A stretch of DNA of 64,000 nt from Telopea speciosissima (lineage: Eukaryota > Streptophyta > Magnoliopsida > Proteales > Proteaceae). Positions 34,152 to 45,391 of this stretch are shown here, piece by piece; the first letter of the stretch is position 1, and every line of letters starts with the position of its first letter. The translations under genes and the position numbers were made by a program. The stretch spans positions 8,072,413-8,136,412 of the forward strand of contig NC_057923.1 in assembly GCF_018873765.1 (NCBI RefSeq). The letters run 5' to 3'. Below the pieces are notes generated by a model. The model was not told the origin of the DNA and ran no database searches. It saw only the letters and a program-made list of their open reading frames with translations.

Positions 34152-34334
34152 TTTCGGATCTTTATCCCCTCAATTTGCTTGCTCTTCAATTTCCTCAATT
34201 CCATCTAATAGGAGGATAGAAATAATCACCCTATCTCCTGCCCGAACACACTGCCCGACGTGGGGCCCACCTCACTCTATTAGAAGGAATTGAGGAAATT
34301 GACGGGTAAGCAAATTAAGGTGATATTTTTCCGT
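34152..34334. mobile_element. MITE related to 33944
   Basis: The arms TTGCTCTTCAATTTCCTCAA and TTGAGGAAATTGACGGGTAA form an imperfect inverted pair. The insertion splits the phrase AAACAGTTTCATGAAGCG, giving GTTTTATT on the left and GTTTCATG on the right as a diverged 8-base duplication. Confidence 0.6.
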
Positions 34335-34493
34335 TTCATGAAGCGCTGTGAAGACATTCACCTACATGTACGTGCAGATGATCCGCTCTCGTTTGGATCG
34401 GATCGAGTTTGGAACTATATCACTTCGGTGTCTAACGTTTCACATATTGTGTTTGTGATACCTAAACCAAGATAACATTAACCAAATTAATAG

Positions 34494-34727
34494 TTTTTTT
34501 TTTTTTTTTTTTGGAGACAGGAGGGGTATCCGACTTTAGGCCGACTAAATCCCCCCTGGGCTCGTACATGACCCCCACGCCACGCACGAATCGGGAGCTT
34601 CTGGGCCCTAGTGAGCCTCAGGTGGGTGGCCCCAAGAAATTATGCAGCGGCGAAGGTTTGATCACGAGACCTCGCTTCCTGAGGCGGAGTCTCATGTCCC
34701 CTCCAAGCCAGCTGCGCTAACCCCAAG
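34494..34727 (-). mobile_element. tRNA-derived SINE
   Basis: On the minus strand it begins TTAGCGCAGCTGG (A-box type), has a B-box-like GTGATCAAACC about 50 bases on, and ends in a run of about 20 A. A 10-base duplication AAATTAATAG flanks it (34484-34493 and 34728-34737). The other array copies show the uninterrupted AAATTAATAGTTTTTTATT. The tail and duplication are well kept, so insertion was fairly recent. Confidence 0.88.
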
Positions 34728-34990
34728 AAATTAATAGTTTTTTATTTTGTGTTATCACCATCATCTAATTATTAGATGACACAAATGCCCCTATATGAGC
34801 TCTCCTTTTTTTTTTTTTAAAACCCGGATATCTTTTAGGGGGATGTTGGCTGAATGGAGGTTAAAGAAACAGTTTCATGAAGCGTTGCGAATACATTCAC
34901 CTAATCATACGTGCAGATGGTGCGCTCTCGTTTGGATCAGATCGAATTTGGAACTATATCACTTCGGGTTTGACATCTAAGGTGTCTATC

Positions 34991-35036
34991 AACAACAACA
35001 ACAATAACAACAACAACAACCATAACCTTATCCCAA
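34991..35036 (-). mobile_element. Very short RTE-type LINE tail insertion
   Basis: About 46 bases consisting of (AAC)n followed by CATAACCTTATCCCAA sit between two copies of CTAAGGTGTCTATC (14-base duplication). On the minus strand this reads TTGGGATAAGG then (GTT)n, the usual 3' end of plant RTE LINEs. It is an extreme 5' truncation. The other array units carry the empty site. Confidence 0.75.
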
Positions 35037-35125
35037 CTAAGGTGTCTATCGTTTTGTGAAATTGAGTGAAGGTGTCTAATGTTTCACATATTGTGTTTGT
35101 GGTATCTAAACCAAGATAACATTAA

Positions 35126-36803
35126 CCAAATTAATAGGGTTTTTTTTAAACTTTACCCTTAATATAATACTAACTATTCTTCTTCCCATAAATCAATAAA
35201 CTATGACACTGTTCATCTCCCTCATCCGTTCTGCAACTCTCTCACTCATCACTCCATTGTTCCACCCTCATATCCCACCTCGATGATTCTTCCTCCCCAC
35301 CCCTGTCTCCCACCTCTACTACTCTTCTTTCCTAACCCCATCACTACCCTGGACCGCCCCCACCCCCACACCTCCACCTCTACTATTTTTCTTTCCCACC
35401 CCCAAAGTGAATAGGTGGACTGAACTTAGGCGTCATTTTGCCAAGCTGTCTATATACCCTTAAATAGAGATTAGGTCAAACGTAGTTCCAAGGAAAATGA
35501 TTTTATGGTCTTGAATATCTATTCTAGGAAAGCGGAGTGCAATGACACTAACCGTGTCACTCGGACTCCTACAAAAAAGATTTTGTTTTGGTGACTAGAT
35601 TGGCCAAAAAAATCTGCAATAAATTTGGGAGTTATGAATGTCTAAACCACCTATTTAAACCATGGGAATTTTAATGCCAACTGGTTGAGTGTCAATCGAA
35701 TTTTCACAGAAAAATATTTCATTTTGAGGGCTTTTGGCCGATGTAATCTACTAGGAATTTTGGCGACATAATAGATATAAAATGGGAAAATTGATTATTT
35801 TGAAAATCATAATTTTGAGGGCATGAGCTATAAAAAGGATATTTTTAAAAATTATTTAAATATTTTGCAATTATAACAGCGTAAAAGGATATTTGGGGAA
35901 AGGGTCCTTCTAGGCACCCCACTATGCCAAGTGAAATATAATTCTTCACTATTTGACACTTAGCAATGCATGGGTTAATCCATGTGATTGAGGACTCCAC
36001 ATAAACCTCAACTGCCGAATTTTAGTTCAAAGTAAGAAAGGAAAGTTGCTCAAACTTTGAGTCAAAATTTTAGTCAAAATGAAATGGGTGGGCCCGCCGA
36101 CTGGGTGCCTACCTTGTGTCTATCTCTCTTCCATCGCTAATGGAAAGGATCACCCTGCCCCTCCTGTCCCACCCTACCCATTGGTCAAGGCCGCTCATAT
36201 ATCTGGAGTGGGGGGGGGGGGACGTGCCCAATCTTTGTTCTTAGTAAATTACCAAAATAACATCAAATGGAGATAAATATAAAATACAAAATGACATATT
36301 TTATAATTGGGAAGTAGTTCTCTGTCCGGGAGTGTGGCCTACACCAATACTCCCATGTGTCTATCTCTCCTCCTCAAAACAAGAGGGCAGAGATATCTTT
36401 TCATATGAGGAGGAGAGAGATAGACTCATGGGAGTGCTGGCATAGGCCACACTCTATGCCAGCACTCCCGGACGGAGAACTTTTTCCCTCTATAATTTTA
36501 GCAACTTTCTTTACTCTTTTTAAGTTGAAATTATGCCAATGAGATTCTTGTTTGGTCTTTTTTTTTTTTTGATGAAAAAAAAAACTTTATAAACTAGGGA
36601 ATAAATAAAGTACTTACAAAGTCTTTTCCTTTTATCACATGGATTAACTAATTCAGAGAAAGAAAGAAAAAAAATGTACACTAATGTAGTAATAAATTAA
36701 TTAATTAAAACTAGTTAATTCATTTAAATCTAAATAATTGAAATAAACTACTATCTAATGAAAGAAAATTATTAAATAAATAAAAAGATGGAGGAGAGGA
36801 AAG
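35126..36803. repeat. S-type flank, copy 2
   Basis: It matches 30240-31735 along its length and leads into tRNA copy 5. It differs by a 180-base MITE (36309-36488) and scattered substitutions. No gene recognised. Confidence 0.75.
36309..36488. mobile_element. Mutator-like MITE in S copy 2
   Basis: GGGAAGTAGTTCTCTGTCCGG and the reverse of CCGGACGGAGAACTTTTTCCC form the ends, with further pairing inside (GGAGTGTGGCC with GGCCACACTC). Flanking 9-mers TTTATAATT and TCTATAATT form a near-perfect duplication. S copies 1 and 3 show the unbroken TTTATAATTTTAGCAA. Confidence 0.8.
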
Positions 36804-36810
36804 ATGCATT

Positions 36811-36883
36811 GGGGATGTAGCTCACATGGTAGAGCTCTAGCTTTGCATGCGAGAGGTACGGGGTTTGATACCCCGCATCTCCA
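36811..36883 (+). tRNA. tRNA-Ala (UGC), copy 5, likely pseudogene
   Basis: Acceptor and anticodon remain, but the anticodon stem has an A-G mismatch (CTAGC/GCGAG), base 26 is T, and the T loop reads TTTGATA instead of TTCGATA. C56, needed for the elbow contact with G19 and for the B box, is therefore lost. Confidence 0.7.
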
Positions 36884-37565
36884 CAACCTTTCCAGGTGAG
36901 CAGTGATTGGATGCATACAGTGGTATTGGGTTACCACCATCATCTGATTATTAGATGACACAAATGCCCCTATATGAGCTCTCCTTTTTGTTTTTTTTTT
37001 TAAAATCCGGATATCTTTTTATTAAGGAAACAGTTTTATGAAGCGCTGCGAATACATTCACCTACACATACGTGCAAATGATCCGCTCTCGTTTAGATTG
37101 GATCGAGTTTGGAACTATATCACTTCGAGTTTGACATCTAACGTGTCTATCGTTTTGTGAAATTGAGTGAAGGTATCTAACGTTTCACATATTGTGTTCG
37201 TGGTACCTAAACTAAGATAACATTAACCAAATTAATAGTTTTTTATTTTGTGGTATTACCATCATCTGATTATCAGATGATACAAACGCCCCTATATGAA
37301 TTCTTTTTTTTTTTTTTAACCCCAATATCTTTTAGGGGGGAGGTTGGCTGAATGGAGGTTAAGGAAATAGTTTCATGAAGCGGTGCGAATACATTCACCA
37401 ACACATACGTGCAGATGATCCGCCGTCATTTGGATTGGATTGAGTTTGGAACTATATCACTTTGGGTTTGACATCCAAGGTGTCTATCGTTTTGTGAAAT
37501 TGAGTGAAGGTGTCTAACGTTTCACTTGTTATGTTTATGGTACATAAACCAAGATAACATTAACC

Positions 37566-38795
37566 AAATTACTAGTTTTTTATTTTCAACTTTATCCTTA
37601 ATATAATACTAAATATTCTTGTAAATCAATAAACTACAACATTGTTCATCTCCCTCCTCCGTTCTACAACTCTCTCACCCATCAGTTCTTTGTTCCACCC
37701 TCAATGATTCTTCCTTCCCACCCCTATCTCCCACCTCTACTAGTCTTCTTCCCTAACCCCATCACTACCTTGTACCCCCCAACCCTCACACCTATACTAT
37801 TTTTCTTTCCCACCCCAAAAATGAACAGGTGGATTGAACTTAGGCATAATTTTGCCAAGCTGCCTATGTACCCTAAGATAGAGAATTGGTAAAAGGTAGT
37901 TCAAGAAAAGTGATTTTATGGTCTTGAATATCTATTTTTGAAAAACGGAATGCAATGACACTTTTTTCTTTTCATTATAACAAGATTTTAGTGACGGAGA
38001 TCACAACTATTTAAATATTTTGCCTTTTTTTTTGGTAGACGTATTTTGCCATTATAACAACATAAAAGGATGTTTGGGGAAAGAGTCCTTCTAGGCATCA
38101 CTATGCCTAGTGAACTATAATTCTTTACTATTTGTGGCCTAACAATACATGAGTTAATCCATGTGATAAAGAACTCCACATATACTTCAATGGTTTAATT
38201 TTAATTCAAAGTAAGAAAGGAAAGTTGCTCAAATTTTGATTCAAAATTTTAGTCAAAAGAAAATGGGTGGGCACAACGGTCGAGTGTCTACCTTGTGTCT
38301 ATCTCTCTTCCACCCCCAATGGAAAGGATCTCCCTGCCCCTCGTAGCCCATCCTACTCATTGGTCAAGGCCGCTCACATCTCCGGAGAGGGGGGCGTGCC
38401 CAATCTTTGTTCTTAGTAAATTATCAAAATAACATCAAATAGAGATGAATATAAACTATAAAATGACATATTTTATAATTTTAGCAATTTTCTCTACTCT
38501 TTTTAAGCTGAAATTATGCCAATGAGATTCTTGTTTGGTCTTTTTTTTATTTTGATGGAAAAAAAAACTTTATAAACTAGGGAATAAACAAAGTACTTAC
38601 AAAGTCTTTTCCTTTTATCACATGGACTAACCAATTCAGAGAAAGATTAAAAAAAATAAAATATGTACATTAATGTAGTAATTAATTAATTAATTAATTG
38701 AAACTAATTATTTCATCTAAATCTAAATTATCTAAATAAACAATTATCTAATGAAATAATTTATTAAATAAATAAAAAGATGGAGGAGAGAAAAA
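37566..38795. repeat. S-type flank, copy 3 (array end)
   Basis: This copy lacks about 330 bases of the middle, with a short T-rich scar near 38025. It stops after AAAAAGATGGAGGAGAG, just where the other copies reach the tRNA. It marks the right edge of the array, about 250 bases before the RRM gene. Confidence 0.7.
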
Positions 38796-39046
38796 ATACC
38801 TTGTTTACCATAAAAAAAGAGGAGGGGAGTGAGAAGATAAAGGGTAATTTAGGGATCTTGAATTATTAAGAAAGAAAGAAACTTGAAATGTACTGTAACG
38901 AGGAATGAAAGCAAGTACTGTGGAGGGAGTAGGTAGGGCACACAAACGAAGAAGGGGAGAGGATTTGCAGAAGAAATTGATGTTCTTCCGGGAGGAAGGG
39001 AAGGGTGAGTGAGTGAGTGCTTGCTTTAGTGGAGGGGAAGGACGAC

Positions 39047-41528
39047 ATGAGCCGGAAAAGAGAGAGACCCGACTACGGTTCCGGTCAGTATGTCTCTTCT
39101 TCTTCAACTTCGACTTCATTCCGGAAATCAAAGAGGGCTCGTCCCTTGCATCACCACCATTCTAATGGCAGAGCTGACATAGGAGATCGTCTGCAGGAGC
39201 CCACCACCACCAACACCACCGATTCCAAGCAGAATTCCCCTGCGGTGGTTGTAGTGACTGGTCTCGACCAAAGCTGCTCCGTCCTCGACCTTAAGTCTCG
39301 TTTCGAGATGTATGGCAGCATCTCTCGTCTTCGCATTGACCGTGGTGGTCTTGGCTTCATCACCTTCCGCTCCCACGACTCTGCTGCTGCCGCCATCAGC
39401 GCTTCCCTTGATCCCTCTTTCCCCGTCACTGTCGATTCCAGAAAGGTAACAGACACCCGAATAACTTTCCCTGTTTCCGTTGCCTTTATCAATGCTTGAC
39501 CTTGCTCCGTTGGAGTTGGGACTGTGGAAGAGGTCGTCTTTACTGGACTCACCCAGCCCTCACTGAGTTTGAGTATTATCTGAAATTCTCAATCTGCTGT
39601 TGTAACCTAATTTTCCAAACATCATCACCATATGTGAATGTTAAATCATGCTGCCAATTTCTTCGAATTGGGGAAAAATGGCACCTTTAGCTTTAAGCCT
39701 TTAACCATAGAGTGGGGCTACCCATCTATGCTGGGTATTGGGCGGCATTCTCGACTAAACCTGTCGATCTCTTTTGTAATTAGGCAACGGCTGAGCTGTC
39801 CAAGGGGTCTCACCGAGACGAGGAACGAAATACTCATGTTGTGAGTAGAGGGGAAGCTCACCAAAGCTACTCTCTCCTTCTTATGAAGCCAATAATTTGA
39901 TATTTATCAGTTCATATGAATTAATGCTAATTTGGCGTTGTTGATTTTACTTAGAAGACTCAATCTGAATCACAACTCCCCCTGGTTGAAATCCGGGTTG
40001 CTCAACTCGAGCAGAAGTCATACCTTAGAGCCTAACCTAACTGTAGTCCAACGAACAAGGAAATCTCATACAGAAAAGAAAGGTAATGGCCTTAACAAAA
40101 TCGAAAAGAATGCGTTTTTTATAATTAGGTCACTGTTCCTCCCGCAGTTACATTCCATTTGGCAGACCTTCTGGGCATCTGGAAGAACCTTTAGCCACAT
40201 TTTGTTAAAAATTACTTTAGCCGTTCATGATTTGTGGATTTTTGGCATCTCGATACCTGTAGTTTCTATGCAATCTCAATCATTGTTGAAATGATAAAAT
40301 TAAAAGGGGGAGGGGGGGGGGGGGCACACAGCAGTTGTAAAGAACTTAAGAGAAGATCTGGCTGATCAGGGATCAAACTAAATTTTCCAGCTTCTCTATT
40401 TTGTCAGTTGTTTTGTGACAATATCAGCAGTGAGAGATGCTTGGGTATGAAAAGATGTGTAAAAACAACTAAAACCTTCAGTGGTTGTTGGTGGTAGTGG
40501 TCAATGATTCTCTGAAGAGAAGTTGTACTCGTTCATCACTAGACAAATTAGCCTGGTTAGTATAGTAGTCCCAGTGGACATGAAATGGCCATGAACATAA
40601 CTAGTATAGAAGTAACAAGAAAGCACATGGGAACCTGTGTTTTAGTTTTTAGTGGATTGAATCTATTTAAGAGAAGGCATACTGGGAATGTTATCAGGGC
40701 AGGAAGCCAACTCTTGAAAGAGAAATATAGCTTATCCTTTTTAGTTTTTTGATAGATAAATATAGCTTATAGTTTTGGCTTTAAGGACAAGTTGAGTGAC
40801 TATGGAATAGCTTACTGTCAAGATTCCAGCACTGGGTGTGCTGGTCATGGAACTCAGAGAGTACTCCCTAGCATCTCACAAAACTCAAAAAAGTCTTCTG
40901 CAGCAAATGAAATTGTACCAAATTTAGGGTTGGGAAGAAAAATATGAGCATGGGACAAAAGGGGGGCGGGGGGCCTGACAAACAAAAAATAGAAAAAATG
41001 AAATTAAATGACCAATGCCATGCTAAGCCTCTTCGTAGTGATAGAGTATCCACCTGAATTAAAGCAACATGGATGGGTCAATCGGGTTTAACTTTGGCTC
41101 CAACAAGTTGTTTCCCTACTCATATAAAAGTGGGGAAGTTCAAGGAACTGGCTAACTTCAATAGCTAATGTTTCCAGATAGATCTGATGGCTACCTTCTT
41201 TGTGGTTCATTATTGTTTGCTAATAGTAGAGTTTTGAATGTTTATCAAATATTTCATGATTGTATCATTTTAGAGTCTCAGACAGTTGCGTTTGCGTGAA
41301 ATGCAGGTCCAGGTATCTTGGGCAAATGATCCTTCTCCTCACTGGAGGGAAGGTGTTGCCATTTCGTCTAAGGAGGAGCGGCCCTTATCCAAGTTGCTGC
41401 GTGCTGAAGTACCTCTCAGGAGACATGGCAGAGGCATTAAACAGAGCGTGGGTATAGTGAGTCTGAGAAATGGGTTAGACACGCCTTACAAAGGCAGGGA
41501 AATCGTTGCCTATGATGATCTTCTCTAG
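39047..41528 (+). CDS. RRM-containing protein, two exons
   Basis: Exons 39047-39445 and 41307-41528 join in frame (AGAAAG-GTAAC donor, TGCAG acceptor) to give 206 residues. The N-terminus is basic and Ser/His-rich (MSRKRERPDY, RKSKRARPLHHHH), a likely nuclear targeting region. One RRM fold spans about 66-140: AVVVVTGLD as first strand (RNP2 position) and RGGLGFITF as RNP1, which is weakly aromatic, followed by VQVSWANDP closing the domain in exon 2. The C-terminal 60 residues are basic with LSKLLRAEVPLRRHGRG and end in EIVAYDDLL. It resembles a plant family around Arabidopsis At1g27050, whose RNA targets are unknown. I chose the ATG at 39047 as the first ATG in frame. The frame is intact and the intron of 1,861 bases has canonical ends. 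Confidence 0.85.
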
Positions 41529-42500
41529 TTTGACTGAGATTTTGAGGGGCTCCCTGGTTCCGTTACAAATGAATCCTTTCGCAAAGCTACAGAAACCCAA
41601 ATATGCATACATGGCCCTGATGCCCCTGAAAGATCAAGAACTTGTGTATGCGGTTGTGTGGCTTCACTTTTGGTTTTCCTGATGTTTAACGATGCTTTTT
41701 ATTTACAGCCAAATTCTATCATGTGTGGTATTGGTAAATATCTGATTTTGTTTCTTGTGGATGTGGATGTGGTTCTTGGTATCATTTGCTGTTCTTTCCC
41801 TTAATATATCTCCCTACATTTTGGTTCTGTGAATCATCTTTCTGTAGAGAATGCTATAACTGGGAGATGCTTACTAATTAGCAAGATACTTTCAATATGT
41901 TATTTTATGAACTCGTTAAAGTTTAAGCTTTTAAGACAAAGAAGTTACAGAGTTGCTGGGTGTCAATATGCTGGGATTAACAAACATTTTAGGACTTCAT
42001 TGCTCTACCCACAACCCTTTCAGTCTGCATTCTTTGTCTCACTGGGTCCTTCCTACCATTTGAAAGCCTTTTCTTGCATTCGGGGTCTCTAAGAAGGCTT
42101 TCAGCATTGTTTGTTCTCCTTGCCCAGATCTCACATGCGAGAAGCTCATGATCTCGCTAGAATGTATGCCAGTTTCTCCGGAGTTTGGTGGCTTCAAGCT
42201 TCAAATTAATGAGTGCTGCAGATCTATTCCTTTTTTAATATAGTTCCCCTTTTTTGTTGTGGGCTGGGGGGGGGGGGGGGGTTGTTAATAAACCCCTGCA
42301 GTATGGTTATTGTTCTGAGAAAATGATTGAGCTTGGCAAATCAAACTAGAGTTTAGTGGCATTGGACATCCCAATGTCTGAAATCCCTAAAACAAAATAC
42401 ACATGGAAACTGCATCTGACCAGCTCTTACTGTGTTTACTGAATTAAACAAACTGGCTTTTGTTATATGGCGTTTGTTTGTAATCAAGAACCTTACCTTT
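41529..42500 (+). other. 3' flank of the RRM gene
   Basis: Non-coding, T-rich sequence with a G-run at 42266-42282. Part is presumably the 3' UTR of the RRM gene. The end could not be placed. Confidence 0.4.
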
Positions 42501-42535
42501 TTTGCCCATCATATATTGGCATGGCAGAATGATGA

Positions 42536-43240
42536 AGGCCTAATGATGTCATTTTGCAACCTGCTCCAACCTCCCCCCCTCCATCACCACCTTCATCCCC
42601 GGATTCGCCACCATGACACCACCATCCTCTCTCTCCTCTGACCAGTTCAACTTGTTTGCCGAAGAAGCAGGAAAGGCCATTGATCATACTTTCTGGCTGG
42701 AACAGAAGAAAAATAGCAACAAATATGAAAGGAAGAGTACTGTGTTTATCTGATTGTCAGCAAAAATAAGTAACATTTGATTCTGTGATGGAATGAATAA
42801 CCAGCAACTTCTTGAGAGCTTCGACATCCTGAAAAGCAGCTGCAGCTGCAGCTGCAGCGAACGAGTGATGACAGACATTCCGAGCAGATATCCACCCAGA
42901 ATCCAGACAGACGTTAGGACCAAGCGAAGCAAAGACAAGAGAAACAAGTCAAAGTTCAAACTCAGATACAGGAGTGGTTGTGGCAGCAGTTTAACATTGC
43001 TGAGAGAGAGAAGGAGAGAGAGGATGGATTGGTTGCCTGTTGAGCAGAGGCCTTCCTATGGGTGAGAGCATATGAGCGAGGGCAGGGATTACATAGACTA
43101 TGAAGCTAACCAAGAGAGCATCGACAGCACAGTTGATGTGGTTGAGAAGCTGGTCGCTGAAGGCCTAGTACACGAAGGGTGTTGACAGAGTCGTTAGGAT
43201 GAACACGAACAATGTTTCCAGTAAGTACTTGAACTTCTTT
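42536..43240 (+). pseudogene. Possible decayed gene remnant, unidentified
   Basis: Short plus-strand stretches look coding-like, for example one reading DQFNLFAEEAGKAIDHTFW near 42638-42700. A second, near 42830-43020, has an Ala/Gln-rich start ((GCTGCA)n at 42838-42856) and a charged REKERED patch. They are in different frames and broken by stops. I do not recognise a family. Confidence 0.3.
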
Positions 43241-43535
43241 GGCTTCCACATTACATGCATCATTTCCCTAGGAATTTCAGGTTTCAGAACGAATAGCTAA
43301 TATCAAAATTTCTCAGACGACGTAGAGAGAGAGAGAGGGGAAGAATCGGTTGAGAGTAGACCCCCTCCTCTTGCTAACTCACGCGGTTAAGAGATAGGGG
43401 ACAAAGGAAAGATGAGGAAATGCCAGTCAGAAGCATTGGTGTTCTGTGAGGGTGAAGCGGTTAATTGGGCAAGCTTAGCAGGCTGATCTACAGGAGTATG
43501 CAGGGCATGCCTGTGATATTGCCAATAAGTTTTAA

Positions 43536-43683
43536 GGGAAAATGTTCTCTGTGCCGAAGTCACAGGCTGAGCCCAGACATATGGAGGTGGGTGAAATGAC
43601 CACCCCGACCCCCTGAATGGTGGAAATGCCGCCCCCAGGTGTCTGGGCGCAGCCTGCGCCTCAGGCACAGAGAACATCCACCC
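43536..43683. mobile_element. Mutator-like MITE of the GTTCTCTGTGCC family, copy 2
   Basis: GGGAAAATGTTCTCTGTGCC opens it and GGCACAGAGAACATCCACCC closes it. The flanks TAAGTTTTAA and TAAGTTTAA are a slightly diverged 9-base duplication. Its interior matches 9547-9692 and 44778-44900. Confidence 0.75.
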
Positions 43684-43857
43684 TAAGTTTAAATGGGTAG
43701 AGTTACAGAAAGAGTTTGAAGAAGCTAAGAGGCAGATAAGCCTTCACACTGACTAGGGGCCTGCGCTGATTGAGACTCAGACAAAAATGATCATTGAAGG
43801 ATCAAGAAATTAGGACATCCAAAATTCATTGGTGGCAAATTTTGTCACTAGGGTGCA

Positions 43858-44560
43858 ACCGGCCAAGGTGGGTCGGACTTTTTAAAAACCCAGCACAACC
43901 CAAGCCCAGCCCAGGCCCATTCCAATTGGGCTCAACCTAACCCAGCCTGGCCCTGATTGACCCTGATTGGCTGGGCTTGTCACCCCCCATTGGTGTCATT
44001 TTAGGGCTAGAGAAGGCCTGGCTAACCAAGTTTTTTGACTGTATGTAGTATGATATTATTAGGTATAATTGTATATCAGGGAAGGCTTTGCTGCCCAGTC
44101 GCATGGCTCTGCATCAGCATGGGGGCCAATGAGGAGGCATGCAAGAGCATCCAACAGGAGGGGCGGGACGGTGATTTCACCTTCCCTTGTGTGGATACAA
44201 AGGAACGCAACTAGGCAGCCATTTTTTCCCTTGTGTATTCTATATGTGAAAAAGAGCGCTACTTGTTTGTGTGGTTCCTGCGCCAAGACACAAGTGCGCA
44301 TGCATGAAATTACTGCTTAGCCCTTTTCGAAATTAAAAATCTCATCCATATTGATGCCCGTGCTTGTGCTCTCATTGGTCCTTGCACTAATGTAGGAACT
44401 AGTGAACTACACAACCAAGCAGCGATCTCTTGCCCATTTTATATTTATATATACAGGGTCAGATCAGATCGGGCTCAACTCAAGGCCTCATCCAGACCCA
44501 ACCCAGGCCTAGTCGGGCTCAAGGTAGGCTTGAGCTGGCCGGGTCAAACTTGCACCCCCT
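43858..44560. mobile_element. hAT-like non-autonomous element with nested MITEs
   Basis: TAGGGTGCAACCGG on the left and CAAACTTGCACCCCC on the right form inverted ends like those of the array hAT family, and the inner text is rich in CCCAGCCCAGGCCC-like words. At least one other MITE block is nested inside (44079-44440). No clear 8-base duplication remains. Confidence 0.5.
44079..44440. mobile_element. Two adjacent GATCGCTG-family MITEs
   Basis: The first (44079-44222) has TTTGCTGCCCAGTCGCATGG, GGGGGCCAATGAG and CGCAACTAGGCAGCC. The second (44252-44437) has TTGTTTGTGTGGTTCCTGCG, GCTCTCATTGGTCC and AACCAAGCAGCGATCTCTTG. Each shows the inverted ends and the inner block of the family. Confidence 0.55.
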
Positions 44561-44683
44561 CACCACAACCTTTTGCTCAAACTTTTGTATATCTTCATGC
44601 TCTTAACTTGATTCTGGTTCTAATCTTCCACATATACTTTAGGTGGCTATATTTGGAAAGCAATAAATGGATAAAAAAAATAC

Positions 44684-44994
44684 TGGGCAAGAGATTCTTC
44701 TCAGTTGTGTAGCCCCTGAACCAGCACGGGCCAATGAGAGCACTCACAGGGGTATCAACATGGCTTAATTTTTTATTAGGAGAATGTTTTCTGTGCTTGG
44801 GGCACAGGCTGAGCCCAGAGAGACATGGGGGTGGATGAAAATGACCACCCTACCACCCTAATGACAGGTCTATGCGTCTGGGCACAGAGAACATCAACCC
44901 TTTTTTATTTCACTGGAAGGGGGAGGGACTAATAAATTCATGCAATCGTGTCTAGGCATAGAAACCATGCGACCAAACAGTGTTCTTTTTCCAG
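44684..44994. mobile_element. GATCGCTG-family MITE with a second MITE nested in it
   Basis: Left AGTTGTGTAGCCCCTGAACC with GGGCCAATGAGAGCA and right CATGCGACCAAACAGTGTTC belong to the family. The middle is interrupted by the 123-base element at 44778-44900. Removing that element and one duplication restores a normal-length member. Confidence 0.6.
44778..44900. mobile_element. Mutator-like MITE of the GTTCTCTGTGCC family, copy 3
   Basis: AGGAGAATGTTTTCTGTGC and GGCACAGAGAACATCAACCC form the ends, with TTTTTTATT on both sides (44769-44777 and 44901-44909), an exact 9-base duplication. It sits inside another MITE, so it is the younger of the two. Confidence 0.75.
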
Positions 44995-45391
44995 AAAAAA
45001 TAAAATAAGACAAAAGTTTTGAGGTAGTGCCTTTCTCTCTTCAAAATTTTTCTTTTCTTGATTCCATCCACATATACACTAAATTGTTGATGGTTCCTTT
45101 GTAAATGGATGACCTGAAGGGAAGAGAGCTTTGTGATAATGGTTTCATTGACTTGATCTAACCTCAAGGCAATTTTTGGCTGTTGCAGAAGCTGGGGGAC
45201 CTTGAAAACAATTTGATAATTCCCTTTATCAGCCAAGAGAATTACACCATCCAGGATCTGTCCTTACATTATATTCATCTTATACAAAATTATGTAGTAA
45301 ACTATACAAAGCCCCAGAGACAGAGGCACAACAACCTTCAAAAAATGAATGAAACAACATCCTCAATCCAAAAACAGTTATCCTATTACCA

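Larger units (their letters stand above)
20996..38805 (+). repeat. Segmentally duplicated tRNA-Ala array
   Basis: The same blocks recur in order through nearly 18 kb. Two kinds of left flank precede a tRNA-Ala: an H flank with a hAT insertion (tRNAs at 22716, 29387, 33479) and an S flank of about 1.5 kb (tRNAs at 31741, 36811; a third S copy at 37566 has no tRNA). After each tRNA come one or two copies of a sub-repeat of roughly 330-400 bases. It carries CATCTGATTATCAGATG, GGATATCTTTTAGGGGGAGG, CAGTTTCATGAAGCG and a GGATCGAGTTTGGAACTATA phrase. All tRNAs point the same way. The copies differ by scattered substitutions and private insertions, so the duplications are neither brand new nor ancient. 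Confidence 0.88.

Noticed and set aside
34511-34720. 69-residue frame near 34.5 kb
   Set aside because: It is wholly within the tRNA-derived SINE, read on the opposite strand.
20996-38805. CRISPR-like or centromeric satellite interpretation of the repeats
   Set aside because: The repeats are long, unequal and carry tRNA genes and transposons. There are no short regular repeat-spacer units and no satellite period.
44059-44320. Overlapping ORFs of about 80 residues on both strands
   Set aside because: They fall in MITE sequence whose inverted structure keeps both strands open by chance.
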